Positions 42,707 to 52,672 of a stretch of DNA of 64,000 nt are shown here, piece after piece. Source of the DNA: Lineus longissimus (lineage: Eukaryota; Nemertea; Pilidiophora; Heteronemertea; Lineidae). Made by a program: the position numbers and the translations under genes. How positions within the stretch are numbered: position 1 is the stretch's first letter; every line of letters begins with the position of its first letter. The notes beneath the pieces are model-generated. The model searched no databases and was not told the DNA's origin. It saw nothing but the letters and a program-made list of their open reading frames with translations. Where the stretch lies: NCBI RefSeq assembly GCF_910592395.1, contig NC_088313.1, positions 9,364,501 through 9,428,500 on the forward strand, in the 5' to 3' direction.

Positions 42707-45700
42707 CTAGTCAACATTGAAGTAATTCCTTAAACTCATCACATTCTTGCTGATGGCTGTTTGCCCCTTTCTGACTGGCAGTTGGTTAACCAAATCCTGC
42801 AGAAACTCCCAAACAATGTGACAGCTTGCTGGATATGCGATGTCCAGAACAAAGAAAAGCTTGAAGCAGCAGTCAACTGCTTTCAACAGAGATGGCTGCT
42901 CCACTGCATTGCGCTCAACTACTACGAATGATTGAGACGGATTATGGCGATCCCCCAGAGCTAGTATGAACGGTTGGACAGATCCCTCTACAGTGTCGAG
43001 GAAGGCTGGTATGTTTGTTGTTGCCTGCAAGTCCAATTAAAGATATAAACAATCAGAAATAATCCTGTGAATTGATCAGAACTTAGATAAATGAAATGAT
43101 GATTAGTAGTAAATAGGACTCCTGAGTGAATTACACACAATGCCAGGTTCATTTACTTCCGAGTCCAGTTTTCTTTGTAGCCCTACAGCATACATGTAGC
43201 AGGCACAAGGCATGTATGCCTCCAGATATTTACCTGTTTGAACCTGATAAAAGCATTGGCTGCTTCCAAGTTGGATGGTCTGTGTACAACATTGGAGGAC
43301 TTGATGGGCTTTGGTGGCAGTATGTGTGGCAACAGTTGGAGGGCCACCACACTTTCTTCATCTACAAATAAAAGATGAGATAAGTAATAAAATAAGTTGT
43401 CCTTCATAATGGACCAGGAGTGGTCTTGTGTCAGGCATTGGACTTGTAATCCCAATGTCTTGGGTTCAATTCCTGTGACTGCCAGCATTCGGCAGCAAGT
43501 GTCAAGATAGGGTAAATACTGTGGAGACGCTATTAAGCCGGTTTACGAGTGCCTGTTGAAAAAGCCTACATTACGTGTAATAGGCCTACCGATCAAAACC
43601 GGCTTAATAGAGTCGACACAGTATATAACCTGTTGGACTCCCTCCTATGGCCAGTAAATACTGCAGTAATGCAGAACAACGCTCACTTCATTAGAATGAA
43701 TGCCAACAATCTGTTGGTACTACATGTATGAATATGATTGATAGCATTTACTTTGAAAAACATTAAAAAATTACCTTCATTCAGGACGTCTTTGACACCT
43801 AACTTCTCACGCCAATTGCCCCTCTTACCAGCTGAAGCATATTCAATGATGTGTTTACCAAAAAAGCCATCCCAAAGTTTGGTTAATTTGTCACCATTTT
43901 TAAATAGACAATCATAATCCTGTTCAATCTGAAAAAGATGAAATAAATCAACAACTGACACGAAAATGAGTTTTGAATGAGTTTTAAAAGTCTCATGAAT
44001 ACCACGCAGTATTACATTACTGCAAACTGGTATACATTTATAAGGAATCACAATTGACAACATTTCTAAGACAAAAGAATAGAATTACACATCTAAAAAA
44101 TACATACATGTATCTAATGTGATGAATAATCAATCTTCTTTCTCTGCAATCCGTACACTGTGACTGTAGACCATGCTGACCCCAAACTGTGTCAAATCAA
44201 CAGTGTGGATACTTTGAGAAAATCGTTAACAGCATTGTAGCTGGCCTTGAAGTACTCAATCCAATAAGGTACTTACCATACCAGGATCCAACAACCTGGG
44301 ATTAGATTCTAGAATGGATTTTATCGTCAACTCTAGGTTGGTCGACAGCTCTCGGTACCGGCTGATCGCGGTCTTCTTCATACATTCTCTCACTCGTTCC
44401 TTGGGAGCAATGTTGTGCCGTAGCCATGCAGTCATCTGCTCCACTTCTTTCGGTGATGCATCATCCTCCAGCTCATTTATAGTGGCTGTCAGTGTCATGC
44501 CTGTAAAAAACAACAACATTACACGATGCGTTGTTGGAGGTACCTCCATGATTTCACAAACTTTACGATATGATAGGGTGGGGGTTTCTTTTGCGGACAG
44601 ATTATGAACAGTTCACACAGCAGTACATGTAAGCATGGTAGATGACATGTACTGAAGATCCAAGGTCAACATACAACACAAATTATGTTTTGTTGTTGCT
44701 TAATTTTGAACCAAAGGAATTAGAACAGGTGAGTATCACTCTCATTTGTTTCAAATCATTACAAGCAGGCCAAAGGTATGGACAAAACTGCTGAAAGTCC
44801 GACATTGCCTTTCTTATGTGCCATTTAAAAAATCATCAGATTAGGGCAGTTTTGGAGAGTTCAGTGGGGACGATCACCAATATTTTTTTTCTTTGGCTTT
44901 AGATTAGAGTGAGAATACAGAACAATTATTTACCTTCATCTTCAGTGATGATTGTCGTTTTTGTTTTCTTTCCCTTGGTCTTTGCCTCCTGCTTACGGAT
45001 ATTGTTTATTCTGTCGTGAATAAAACCTTTGGCTGGTTTCGTATCTCTTGCCCGCTGATAGAAGGCTTGCTGGAAAATGGATTGAAGTGTTTAACAAATG
45101 TTGCAATGCTGAAGCACAGGAGTGTATGCTGGCCATGTTCAACTTCAGTCGACTTTAACGATGTGTCACCATTCAATGCAAGGAAGATCAAAGCATGATT
45201 GTGAAATAACAGAAACACTCACGCATCCACTTCCTCTTGGACTTTTCAAGAATGGAAATACTTCTATCATTTCCATTGCAAGAAGGTTTTTCTCATCACT
45301 TTTTGGACTGAAATATGAAAATACTACTACTTACTCAATTCATACTTTAAAAAGTCAGTCAGAAAATTCTCCTTGGGCTACTTTCATCACTTGAAATTAT
45401 TCCACAAAAATTCAATCTCCTATAATTAGTACATGTACAGTGGAACCTCCCTTAGCGGACACCTCTCTATTAAGGACAAACTCTCTATTAAGGACACTAG
45501 TCTTGGTCCCAAATTGGTTGTTTCCATTCAGTTTGACCTATCTAATCATGACACCTCTCTATTACGGACAGCACTTGTCAGTCCTGAAGGTGTCCTTCAT
45601 AGAGAGGTTCTACTGTTAACTGTATCTGGTAAGGTTGTGCAAGGAAAAATTGGGACCCCAAATTTCATGTATATTGTATATGTACGTGAAAAAGACCCTA

Positions 45701-48700
45701 AGAGCAAAGCTGCCCTTGGTCCCCACCAAAAAGATTCTTTGGAAGCCCTGAAAGACGTGTGAACTTTTAAATCCCATTTACACTAACACACTTATTGAAG
45801 AGAAAGCATTTGCCACTTACTATCTTCCACTTTTCTCGAAAAGGTAACCCACAGCAAATCTGACCAGTTTGGCTCTCATGCCACGAGGGGCGAATCCAAG
45901 GTCATGCAATTTGTCGTATAATCCTCTTCCATCTGAGGTGGACCTCAAATAGTTCTTTAAGCCCTAGAAATGAATTGAATGAAATTATCTTTTGACTTTG
46001 AGTTCTGGTAATATCATTGATCCTGTGTTGTGTTACAACATACATTGTAGTGACTTCCACAAATGACAAATGACTAAAAGTCAGAGTCTGACAGTTACGG
46101 CGAAAAGGATTTTGGCAACCAAATGTCAATTGTCATTTGGATTTTAGACATGATTTCAATCTTTTGATGCCATGAATGATGTCATTAAAAGACAATGACT
46201 ACCATTCTGATTTTACAACCTTATAAAATGTCATTTAATTTACAGTTACAGTTATTCAGCCCCGCTGGTGCCATTAGTGAAACAATGTCAGAAAAGAAAA
46301 GGTCTTATCTTACTTCTTGTTCATTGTTACCAATTCTTTGAGTATGGGTATCAGCATGTCCAGATTCGGGTTCTGGTTCTAGGTCCAAGTTTGAGGGGCG
46401 TTCTAGTGATTGTATTTGTGTGGCCACGGGCTCAGGTGCACTACTAATGCATGTAGCATCCTAAAAGGAAAAAGAGCAAATGTCAAGTTAATTATAGGTA
46501 CTCTATTTCGAGTTTGGGTATTGCCACTACTTCAAATGTACGCATGTATTGTACTTGTACTATAAACTTACGGGTTAAAGAAACTATCAGGGTCTAAAAT
46601 TATGCAATATGCTAGGCTGCATTATATTTTTTCCGATCACAAATTAACAAGTTCCCATAATGGGCATTGATCTACCATCCTTTCCAGAAATTCTGCTTAA
46701 AAACTGGAAGCATAATTTTCATTTCGATAATTACAAAATACAATTTTAATTTCTAAATTCATAAGTAGTGTATCGAAACTTCATAGCAGAAATGAAGTGC
46801 AGTGTTGAATGTACGTATACTTGACCTGTTGAACATACCAAGTTTATCTATGTCTAGGCACTACATACTGATACGTGTCGTCCTTGAAAGATTTAAGAGC
46901 ATGGAAGGTATGGTAGTCCACTAGATCAAAAGTTGTCACGCATCTGTATTTTCCGACAGTCAGGCTCTCTGTATGCTCTTTAAGTGCATACGCATGTAAG
47001 TGGTCATCGAACCACAGGGTCTCCCACTCATGCACAAAGAGGTAAACCAGGCAATGGTCTTTAATGAAAACATTTTTGATCTTGCCAAACACTACATTGC
47101 CACAATCTGAATCAACATCAATGGCTACCATCATACCAGGGCGATATTCAATACCATTGAATTCTGCAGAGCTTGAAACAAACAGTTCCTCATCAATCAG
47201 TGCACCAGTTTCATCAGTAATAACATCAGCATTGGGTCTGAAGTTGGATACCTTCTGCAAAGATCCCTTCCCAGTTTTGACAGGCTTCTGTGCAAACAGG
47301 TTTCCTTTGAAGCAAAGGTCAGACAACGTCAACTGATTACGTAGGGCCATGGTTTTGCAGATGTTCTTGTAATTACAGCATATGTGGGATATCTGTTTGA
47401 AGTAATTGTGCTTTGCTTCGAATCTAAGACAGGAGAATCTGATCAAGGGTCCTATTGCTTCTATAGCCGATGGATAGTGTAGCATATGATGATGCTTGGG
47501 AAGGAGATGCTTATCAGGGAAGATTGACAAATAATGCTCATGGTGATCTTGAATAAGCTGACCAAGCAAGTCGGTTTCTCCTTTAGCAATTTGAGGAGAA
47601 AAGATGATATCCATGCAGCGGAGAAGACGGAGAATCAGTTCAAGATGTTCATCATTCTCTGGAATTATGTCCCCGACCAGAATGGGGAGGTGTCTGATGA
47701 GGAAGGCGGTTTGCGCAGCCTTTTGTCCAGTGGCATGCATGGTTTTGTTTAGTGAATTATCTGTGATGATATTTGGCTTGTTCTTATCCTCACAAAATCC
47801 GTAGTCAAAACTAGTCAATCTATTGTTGATTGTATCGAGAGTGAGGCGGCCTTGGTCAATCCAAGATTTTAGAGCTAATTTTATCTCAATCAAACAGACT
47901 CCTTCCAATAAATCGTGCATGATATCGAACACATGGTTGTCAATAACATGGAAACTGCTGAGATCATTAAGAGGGCATCTTCTCTTTATCCCCGTCTCGG
48001 AAACATTGTTGGTTGTGACATCTTCATCATATGTGGCCCGTGTGCGGCGCAATTCACTCTCTTCCCTGGTGGCAGTATGGGCGGCATCTCTATGCATGCT
48101 GCAATAACGGCATGGAAAGTTTGCTGTGAAACTTTCAGCAAAACCGAAAAGTGTATGGAGTCCAAGATTGTCACCAGTTGTCTGTCCAAGGGCAATGCTA
48201 ACTTTCAGCGTTGATGTCGTGTCATCACCATTCTGAACAGTGAGTCCTTCCAACTCGAGGCTCTTCAAATCTGGAAGAATATGGCCAACAATAGCATCTA
48301 TCCCATAGTGTTTTATGTCCTCAGATCGGGCAACAGCCAACAAAAATATATTATCTAAACATGATTGGTAAACAGGGTGGATATCCTTTATGGTGAAGTA
48401 AAACATTCCTAATTTATGGGTACCATTTCCTCGTAACGGATTTGTTGTCTCGAGCTCGTCAAAGTAGAGAAGAATGTTCACGCAGTCATGATTGCTGAGG
48501 CACTGATGAGATTGGTAAAACTCCCCGTCCTTGAAGTCCTTCAGGTCATCACACGTAGCTGTTGCGGACCTGTACTGCTCTATCCCATCAAGCACACCAT
48601 CTTGGTTAAGGACAGCACGTAAAACACCTTTGACTGGTATATACTGGAAACTGTCGTGTGTCTGGGTCTGTCGAACACCTCCAGTAGCTGCATCACGCTT

Positions 48701-51087
48701 TGGATTGAAGGCTACACCAAGTGGAATGGATACAGGGGGAATGTACGTACCTTTATCTGTGAAATACTTTTCCTGCCTATATTGACTTTCAAAGCCCGCG
48801 AATGGAGAACTGGAGTCTTTGAAAATCTTCTTCAAATGTTGAACTTTTTCACATTCTAATTCTACACCAGTCTCCTCCATCACACGCAGCGTTTCATTCT
48901 CTAGCATTCCAACGATCTCACTGAACATTTCTGAGGTACATTCAATAATATTTTGTAATGAGGATAATGGGACATTTGATTTGGCTTTCATTTTACTAAC
49001 AAAATTGGCGGCAATGGCATGAAGGTCAACAGTAACAGATTCACTTCTACTCTGAGGCTGGGGTGTGTTTTGCTCATAATTAATGCTTTCTCCTGGATCA
49101 TCTCCATCTGACACTTCATCATCAACGGTATTGTCTAGGGGGGAAACGTCCATTGGGCATTCACCAACATCATGGCTTGCAGAGTCAAGTGAAAGAACAT
49201 GCTTAAGTAGATGTCTTTTATAAGGCCAAGGGGTACTGAAAGTCCGCTGACACCCATCTTCAGCACAGACAAAATAATCACTCGAATATACTATTGCATG
49301 GTTTGTCCGCAAATGATAAAAAAGATGTTGTAGTCCTTGACAAAAATTGGAACAAACAAAACAGGTAAAACGATGACTGCTGCTACTGGTTTCCATGATC
49401 CGCTTAGAAGTTATAGTACAAGTATAAACAGTCTACAGGCTTACCTGTAAATGTAATGAGATTAGTTGTTTTAGTTTCAAACGAATTCCTATCCTCGGCA
49501 CTAGCTCCCTCAGGGTTGAGTCGTCCAACAAAACTGCAACTTCTTCATCAATACCTTGTTCTGAAATGCATGAAATGAGAGATATTTTAAGCATACTTTA
49601 TAACTTGTTAATTTACAGAACAGAAATAAACATTTAACCGCATTTAACAGTCAATACGAGGGCCTTGTTGTGAGGAGGTCTTCGGTTGGTGGCTGGATTT
49701 GCTCGGAGAGGTTGTTGGCCATGACTCGGTGAGGCGGGAGATGCTCGGAGAGGTTGCAGTTGATTTCACGGGCCTGACGGGGTGAAAAAGCGGTCCAACA
49801 TGTCCAAGCCACAAATAAAGTACACACACATACTATACCTGCGCTGAACATCTCGACCTGTCGAATGTTTGTTGTTGTTCCCAATATTTCAGTGTTTCCA
49901 CACAATAGACAACTGTATTGTGTGGAAACACTGAAATATATGGGCATGATGATGGGGAACAACAACGGTCAACAACAAACATTCGATAGATCATGATGAC
50001 CATGTAGATAGACCACAGAAAAACTTGTCAATCTATCTTTGTCTGTTTCCAAGCCAAACATAATTATCATAATAATGATGATGATATTCAGCTTAACTGT
50101 TAATCAGTAGCTAGGCCTAGGCCTACAAAAAAGGCCGAGGGAAACCAGAAAACTGAGAACACTCTCGAGACAAAACTGGAAACACTCAAAACATTACACG
50201 ACAGGCCCATCACGGGGCCCATCATCAGTCACATCTTTTAGAGTAACTAGACTAGGCCTATATCAATCTTAAGTCGACTAAGATCACAGTGATGACAGGG
50301 CGACAATACGCCAAGAATTTGACGAATATATCGCCCTTATTCGGCTGTATGCATGGTATGTTTATCAAATCATGCAGTTATTAGACACGATTAGGCCAGC
50401 TGAAAATCTACGGCCGGAAATGCCGGATGTTGTCAGTTCTGAATGGACACTGCGCCACCATGGGTGAAAAATTGAATTATTGATGACGACATTCTTTGGC
50501 GGGATATTTGAATTATCACGGCCGATCTTCCACCAAACTCATTACTGAAGTCACACAGTTCTTTAACAGCAAGCATATTCCAAGAAAAATGATTTTTGGA
50601 ATAATTTACAAGGTGTAGGCCTATTTATTTTTCGATCATAGGGCCTCCTCATGAAATTCATATCGGCAATTTTTCATGCGGCAAGACAGCCGGCTACCGC
50701 CCGAAGTTTTGTAATTTGTATACTATTTTTAGGTCACCATATTCCTAACTTTGGCTCTCCAATTTGCCTTGTTACTGGCGAAAAATGATTTCATATATCA
50801 TCTAAAACATTTCCCGATATGTTTTGAAGCCATAATTCCTTAACCAGACCAGATGATTTCGGATTATTGAAGGACCAACTTTATGGCGTCCGTTTGTTGC
50901 AATGCGGCGGCGGCGGCGGCTGCGCAACTTGAACACGGGCCAAGGGGGCTCAAAGAAATCTTGATTTTTCTCACTATTGAATGATGAATATATATTTAAA
51001 TTGCTTTCTGCAGGTGCTACAGATATTCTTACCTTCAAAAACTGGAATGAGATCTTCCATCCCCCATGCTCTTAAATTATTTTCCAT
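42707..51087 (-). CDS. SAM-domain (SAMD3-like) protein, ten exons, 501 aa
   Basis: Exons on minus: 51087-51033, 49560-49445, 46460-46314, 45963-45821, 45307-45223, 45069-44934, 44500-44277, 43928-43775, 43361-43234, 43024-42707. All introns are GT-AG, every junction keeps phase, and the total is 1506 nt including the TAG stop. Exons 1-2 form a SAM domain (MENNLRAWGMEDLIPVFE onward, with LLDDSTLRELVPRIGIRLKL). Later parts hold VFPFLKSPRGSGCQAFY, a LLPHILPP motif and a C-terminal block ending in SLRNYFNVD. From memory these match uncharacterised SAMD3-like proteins that are multicopy in fish and invertebrates. Intron 2 (49444-46461) contains the whole transposase ORF. It is probably a transposon accessory protein; its function is unknown. 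No stop or frameshift breaks it. Confidence 0.82.
43413..43485 (+). repeat. tRNA-derived SINE-like fragment
   Basis: Pol III box A-like TGGTCTTGTGTCAGGC (43421-43436), ACTTGTAATCCC in the anticodon region, and box B GGTTCAATTCC (43463-43473) in tRNA spacing. It lies in intron 8 of the SAM gene. The stems are imperfect, so it is more likely a SINE head than a working tRNA gene. Confidence 0.55.
43519..43621. mobile_element. 103-bp foldback MITE with TA flanks
   Basis: CTGTGGAGACGCTATTAAGC at the left mirrors CTGTGTCGACTCTATTAAGC read from the right, and both sides are flanked by TA. The TA duplication points to the Tc1/mariner group. It lies in intron 8 of the SAM gene. Confidence 0.65.
45438..45615. 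mobile_element. pogo/Tigger-like MITE (178 bp)
   Basis: It starts CAGTGGAACCTCCCTTAGCG and ends as the complement of CAGTAGAACCTCTCTATGAA, the terminal style of pogo/Tigger elements. TA precedes the left end. It lies in intron 4 of the SAM gene. Confidence 0.65.
46844..49396 (-). CDS. Zinc-finger transposase of EnSpm/CACTA type, 850 aa
   Basis: A single uninterrupted ORF from ATG at 49396. Two C2H2 fingers open it: C12-x2-C15-x12-H28-x4-H33 and C44-x4-C49-x12-H62-x3-H66. An acidic linker follows. The core holds LLYFDELETTNPL, a CRYC zinc pair, FDIMHDLLEGVCLIEI and, further on, LRFEAKHNYFKQI. These blocks are shared, as I recall them, with the animal proteins grouped near plant CACTA transposases (Transposase_21). 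It should bind transposon ends and catalyse excision and integration. It lies entirely in intron 2 of the SAM gene on the same strand, so its mRNA may come from the same promoter or its own. I cannot name the full DDE triad with certainty. Confidence 0.78.
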   Translation of the reverse strand: METSSSSHRFTCFVCSNFCQGLQHLFYHLRTNHAIVYSSDYFVCAEDGCQRTFSTPWPYKRHLLKHVLSLDSASHDVGECPMDVSPLDNTVDDEVSDGDDPGESINYEQNTPQPQSRSESVTVDLHAIAANFVSKMKAKSNVPLSSLQNIIECTSEMFSEIVGMLENETLRVMEETGVELECEKVQHLKKIFKDSSSPFAGFESQYRQEKYFTDKGTYIPPVSIPLGVAFNPKRDAATGGVRQTQTHDSFQYIPVKGVLRAVLNQDGVLDGIEQYRSATATCDDLKDFKDGEFYQSHQCLSNHDCVNILLYFDELETTNPLRGNGTHKLGMFYFTIKDIHPVYQSCLDNIFLLAVARSEDIKHYGIDAIVGHILPDLKSLELEGLTVQNGDDTTSTLKVSIALGQTTGDNLGLHTLFGFAESFTANFPCRYCSMHRDAAHTATREESELRRTRATYDEDVTTNNVSETGIKRRCPLNDLSSFHVIDNHVFDIMHDLLEGVCLIEIKLALKSWIDQGRLTLDTINNRLTSFDYGFCEDKNKPNIITDNSLNKTMHATGQKAAQTAFLIRHLPILVGDIIPENDEHLELILRLLRCMDIIFSPQIAKGETDLLGQLIQDHHEHYLSIFPDKHLLPKHHHMLHYPSAIEAIGPLIRFSCLRFEAKHNYFKQISHICCNYKNICKTMALRNQLTLSDLCFKGNLFAQKPVKTGKGSLQKVSNFRPNADVITDETGALIDEELFVSSSAEFNGIEYRPGMMVAIDVDSDCGNVVFGKIKNVFIKDHCLVYLFVHEWETLWFDDHLHAYALKEHTESLTVGKYRCVTTFDLVDYHTFHALKSFKDDTYQYVVPRHR
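49861..49986. repeat. Foldback (inverted repeat) in intron 1 of the SAM gene
   Basis: GAATGTTTGTTGTTGTTCCC and TTTCAGTGTTTCCACACAAT on the left are mirrored on the right, with an ~8-nt loop and a spacer of about 15 nt in the right arm. It looks like a small foldback element of unknown class. Confidence 0.6.
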
Positions 51088-51137
51088 CCTGATTGTTTTC
51101 GGTTGAAGTTGCACGTCTTGAACTTGAAGCGGGAAAA

Positions 51138-51148
51138 AAGATGGCGGC
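51138..51148 (+). promoter_or_regulatory. YY1-type motif near the start of the SAM/transposase transcription unit
   Basis: AAGATGGCGGC is the full YY1 consensus, about 50 bp upstream of the SAM-gene ATG and about 255 bp from the transposon end. YY1 sites near start sites of retroelements and host genes are known; its use here is inferred. Confidence 0.4.
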
Positions 51149-51149
51149 G

Positions 51150-51402
51150 CTTCTAAATCACCGTCTGCGCACAGGAGGCTCTTTGATTGGTCGAGGCGTT
51201 TACTACCAAAGCAGTAAATTGTAGAAATAGACACTTTTGATTGGTCGATTCAATTAACTACACCCAAACAGTAAATTGTACATACTAAACAACTACGAAA
51301 GTAGTAATCAGAACCTCTGATAATTATTTAAGTAGTAATATGACGTTAACTTCTCAAAATAGTAAATGAAATAACTACTTTTAGCCCCAATTTTTTAGAG
51401 TG
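51150..51402. repeat. Right terminal and subterminal region of the CACTA-like element
   Basis: Contains repeated CAGTAAATTGTA and AGTAGTAA-type words and ends in TTTTTTAGAGTG. It doubles as the promoter region of the leftward transcription unit. Confidence 0.55.
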
Positions 51403-52005
51403 TGTATGAGATACACAAACAATGACACCTGACATCGTAACACTCCTACGAAAGTGTACGACATGTAGAACCAGAGCGCTTTATAAAGAACTGACATATA
51501 CTCTAGTTACTTCTCTCTAAGCCCGGTCCGACAGGTTCATTAACTCTTGGCATAACCGGCCCCAATACACAATGGACTGAGCAGGGCCTTTGTGGATTGG
51601 CTGGCATTTGTCGGTTGTCGCTGGTGGTGGCAAGTTGATTGACAGTGGCGGATAATTTTTATTTTAATACGATGACTTGAAACTGATCATGGTGACCTAT
51701 CCACGAGACACTATCCTGTATTGTGTGGTGGATCCATTTCTAATCAGTCCATGTGGTATTGGGCTACGGGGTGGTTCAGAAAAAATGCCCAAAGCAAATT
51801 GCCAAACTCTTATGCTTGTGAGAAAATCTTCGAAACCACCATGTACATGTACATGTAGCCGTATGGAAATACGGTTCAATGCTTCTGTCCGTATTGATTT
51901 TACAGGAAGATTAAAAAAACAATCGTTTTCATTTCAACGCTCAATGTATTATAACCACTAACACAATGCGTTTTAATTCAGAATTTAATCACAGCACTGA
52001 CAATA

Positions 52006-52078
52006 GGGAGGTTTCGCAAATTCGACGGACTACGAAGTACGAACTACGAATTTCTACTTCGAATTTGCGAAACCTCCC
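52006..52078. mobile_element. 73-bp TA-flanked foldback (micro-MITE)
   Basis: GGGAGGTTTCGCAAATTCG at the left is an exact mirror of the right end, with TA on both sides. The interior, CTACGAAGTACGAACTACGA, is itself repetitive. Nested in the pogo element. Confidence 0.7.
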
Positions 52079-52088
52079 TAATAGCTTA

Positions 52089-52620
52089 GGCTTAAACAAA
52101 AAATGCTGTGTTTCGGGTCACCTCAAAAATAAATTTTAGGGTAGGACGGTCGGAAGATTATTTTATTTTATTTTATTTTTTTCCTCAATATACTTTATGA
52201 TTGAAATTCACACTCAAAAGTACTGTTTGTTGCTCGACGCATTTGCCGTCGTGAATTTCGAAGCCTACGCATATCCTACCTGCTTATAATCAGGCCTTTC
52301 AATTACATCTTTTGGGATACACCTTCTAATTTTCTACCCTAATTTGGGCTCACCTGTAAGTCTTAATTTGGGCTTAAAATGATGCGTAACGCCAATTTTT
52401 GAGAAAGAGATTAAGATAAAATACTTTAAATATAGCAGTTTAGCATTATTTGCCATAATTGCATGAAATACTACTACACAATAACTATTTTATGGCAGTA
52501 TAAAATACAATCTTAAAATTCCATTATTTTTTTATTTATTTTTTTTTTAAATCTAGGGTCGGGGCTTTTCGGTAGGGTCGGTCGTGCGACCCGAAACACA
52601 GCATTTTTTTTGTTTAGGCC
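52089..52620. mobile_element. Harbinger-like MITE (532 bp)
   Basis: Ends GGCTTAAACAAAAAATGCTG and, reversed, GGCCTAAACAAAAAAAATGC both continue into TGTTTCGGGTC, giving ~35-bp terminal repeats. It is flanked by TTA at 52086-52088 and 52621-52623. A 3-bp TTA duplication and GG start fit PIF/Harbinger. No ORF. Confidence 0.75.
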
Positions 52621-52672
52621 TTACGGATTCGCTCGTGATACGGACACATTTCAAGTTCTTAGGCTTAGTCAA

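Larger units (their letters stand above)
40922..51402 (-). mobile_element. EnSpm/CACTA-like DNA transposon, apparently autonomous (~10.5 kb)
   Basis: The left end reads CACTCTAAGAA and the right end, reversed, CACTCTAAAAA. TG flanks both sides (40920-40921 and 51403-51404), fitting the 2-3 bp duplications of CACTA elements. The first and last few hundred bases hold many AGTAA/TTACT words in both directions, like the subterminal repeats of this superfamily. Inside are a transposase-like ORF and a ten-exon SAM gene, both on minus and transcribed from the right end. The perfect terminal repeat is short (8 bp). Assignment to EnSpm/CACTA rests on ends, duplication and transposase features together. 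Confidence 0.75.

Noticed and set aside
49400-49444. Splicing of SAM exon 2 directly into the transposase ORF, which would be in frame
   Set aside because: The intron would be only about 42 nt with a weak AAG acceptor, too short for a normal metazoan intron.
49651-49965. 104-aa minus ORF with a hydrophobic stretch in intron 1
   Set aside because: It overlaps the foldback repeat, and the assembled exons skip it; no family match.
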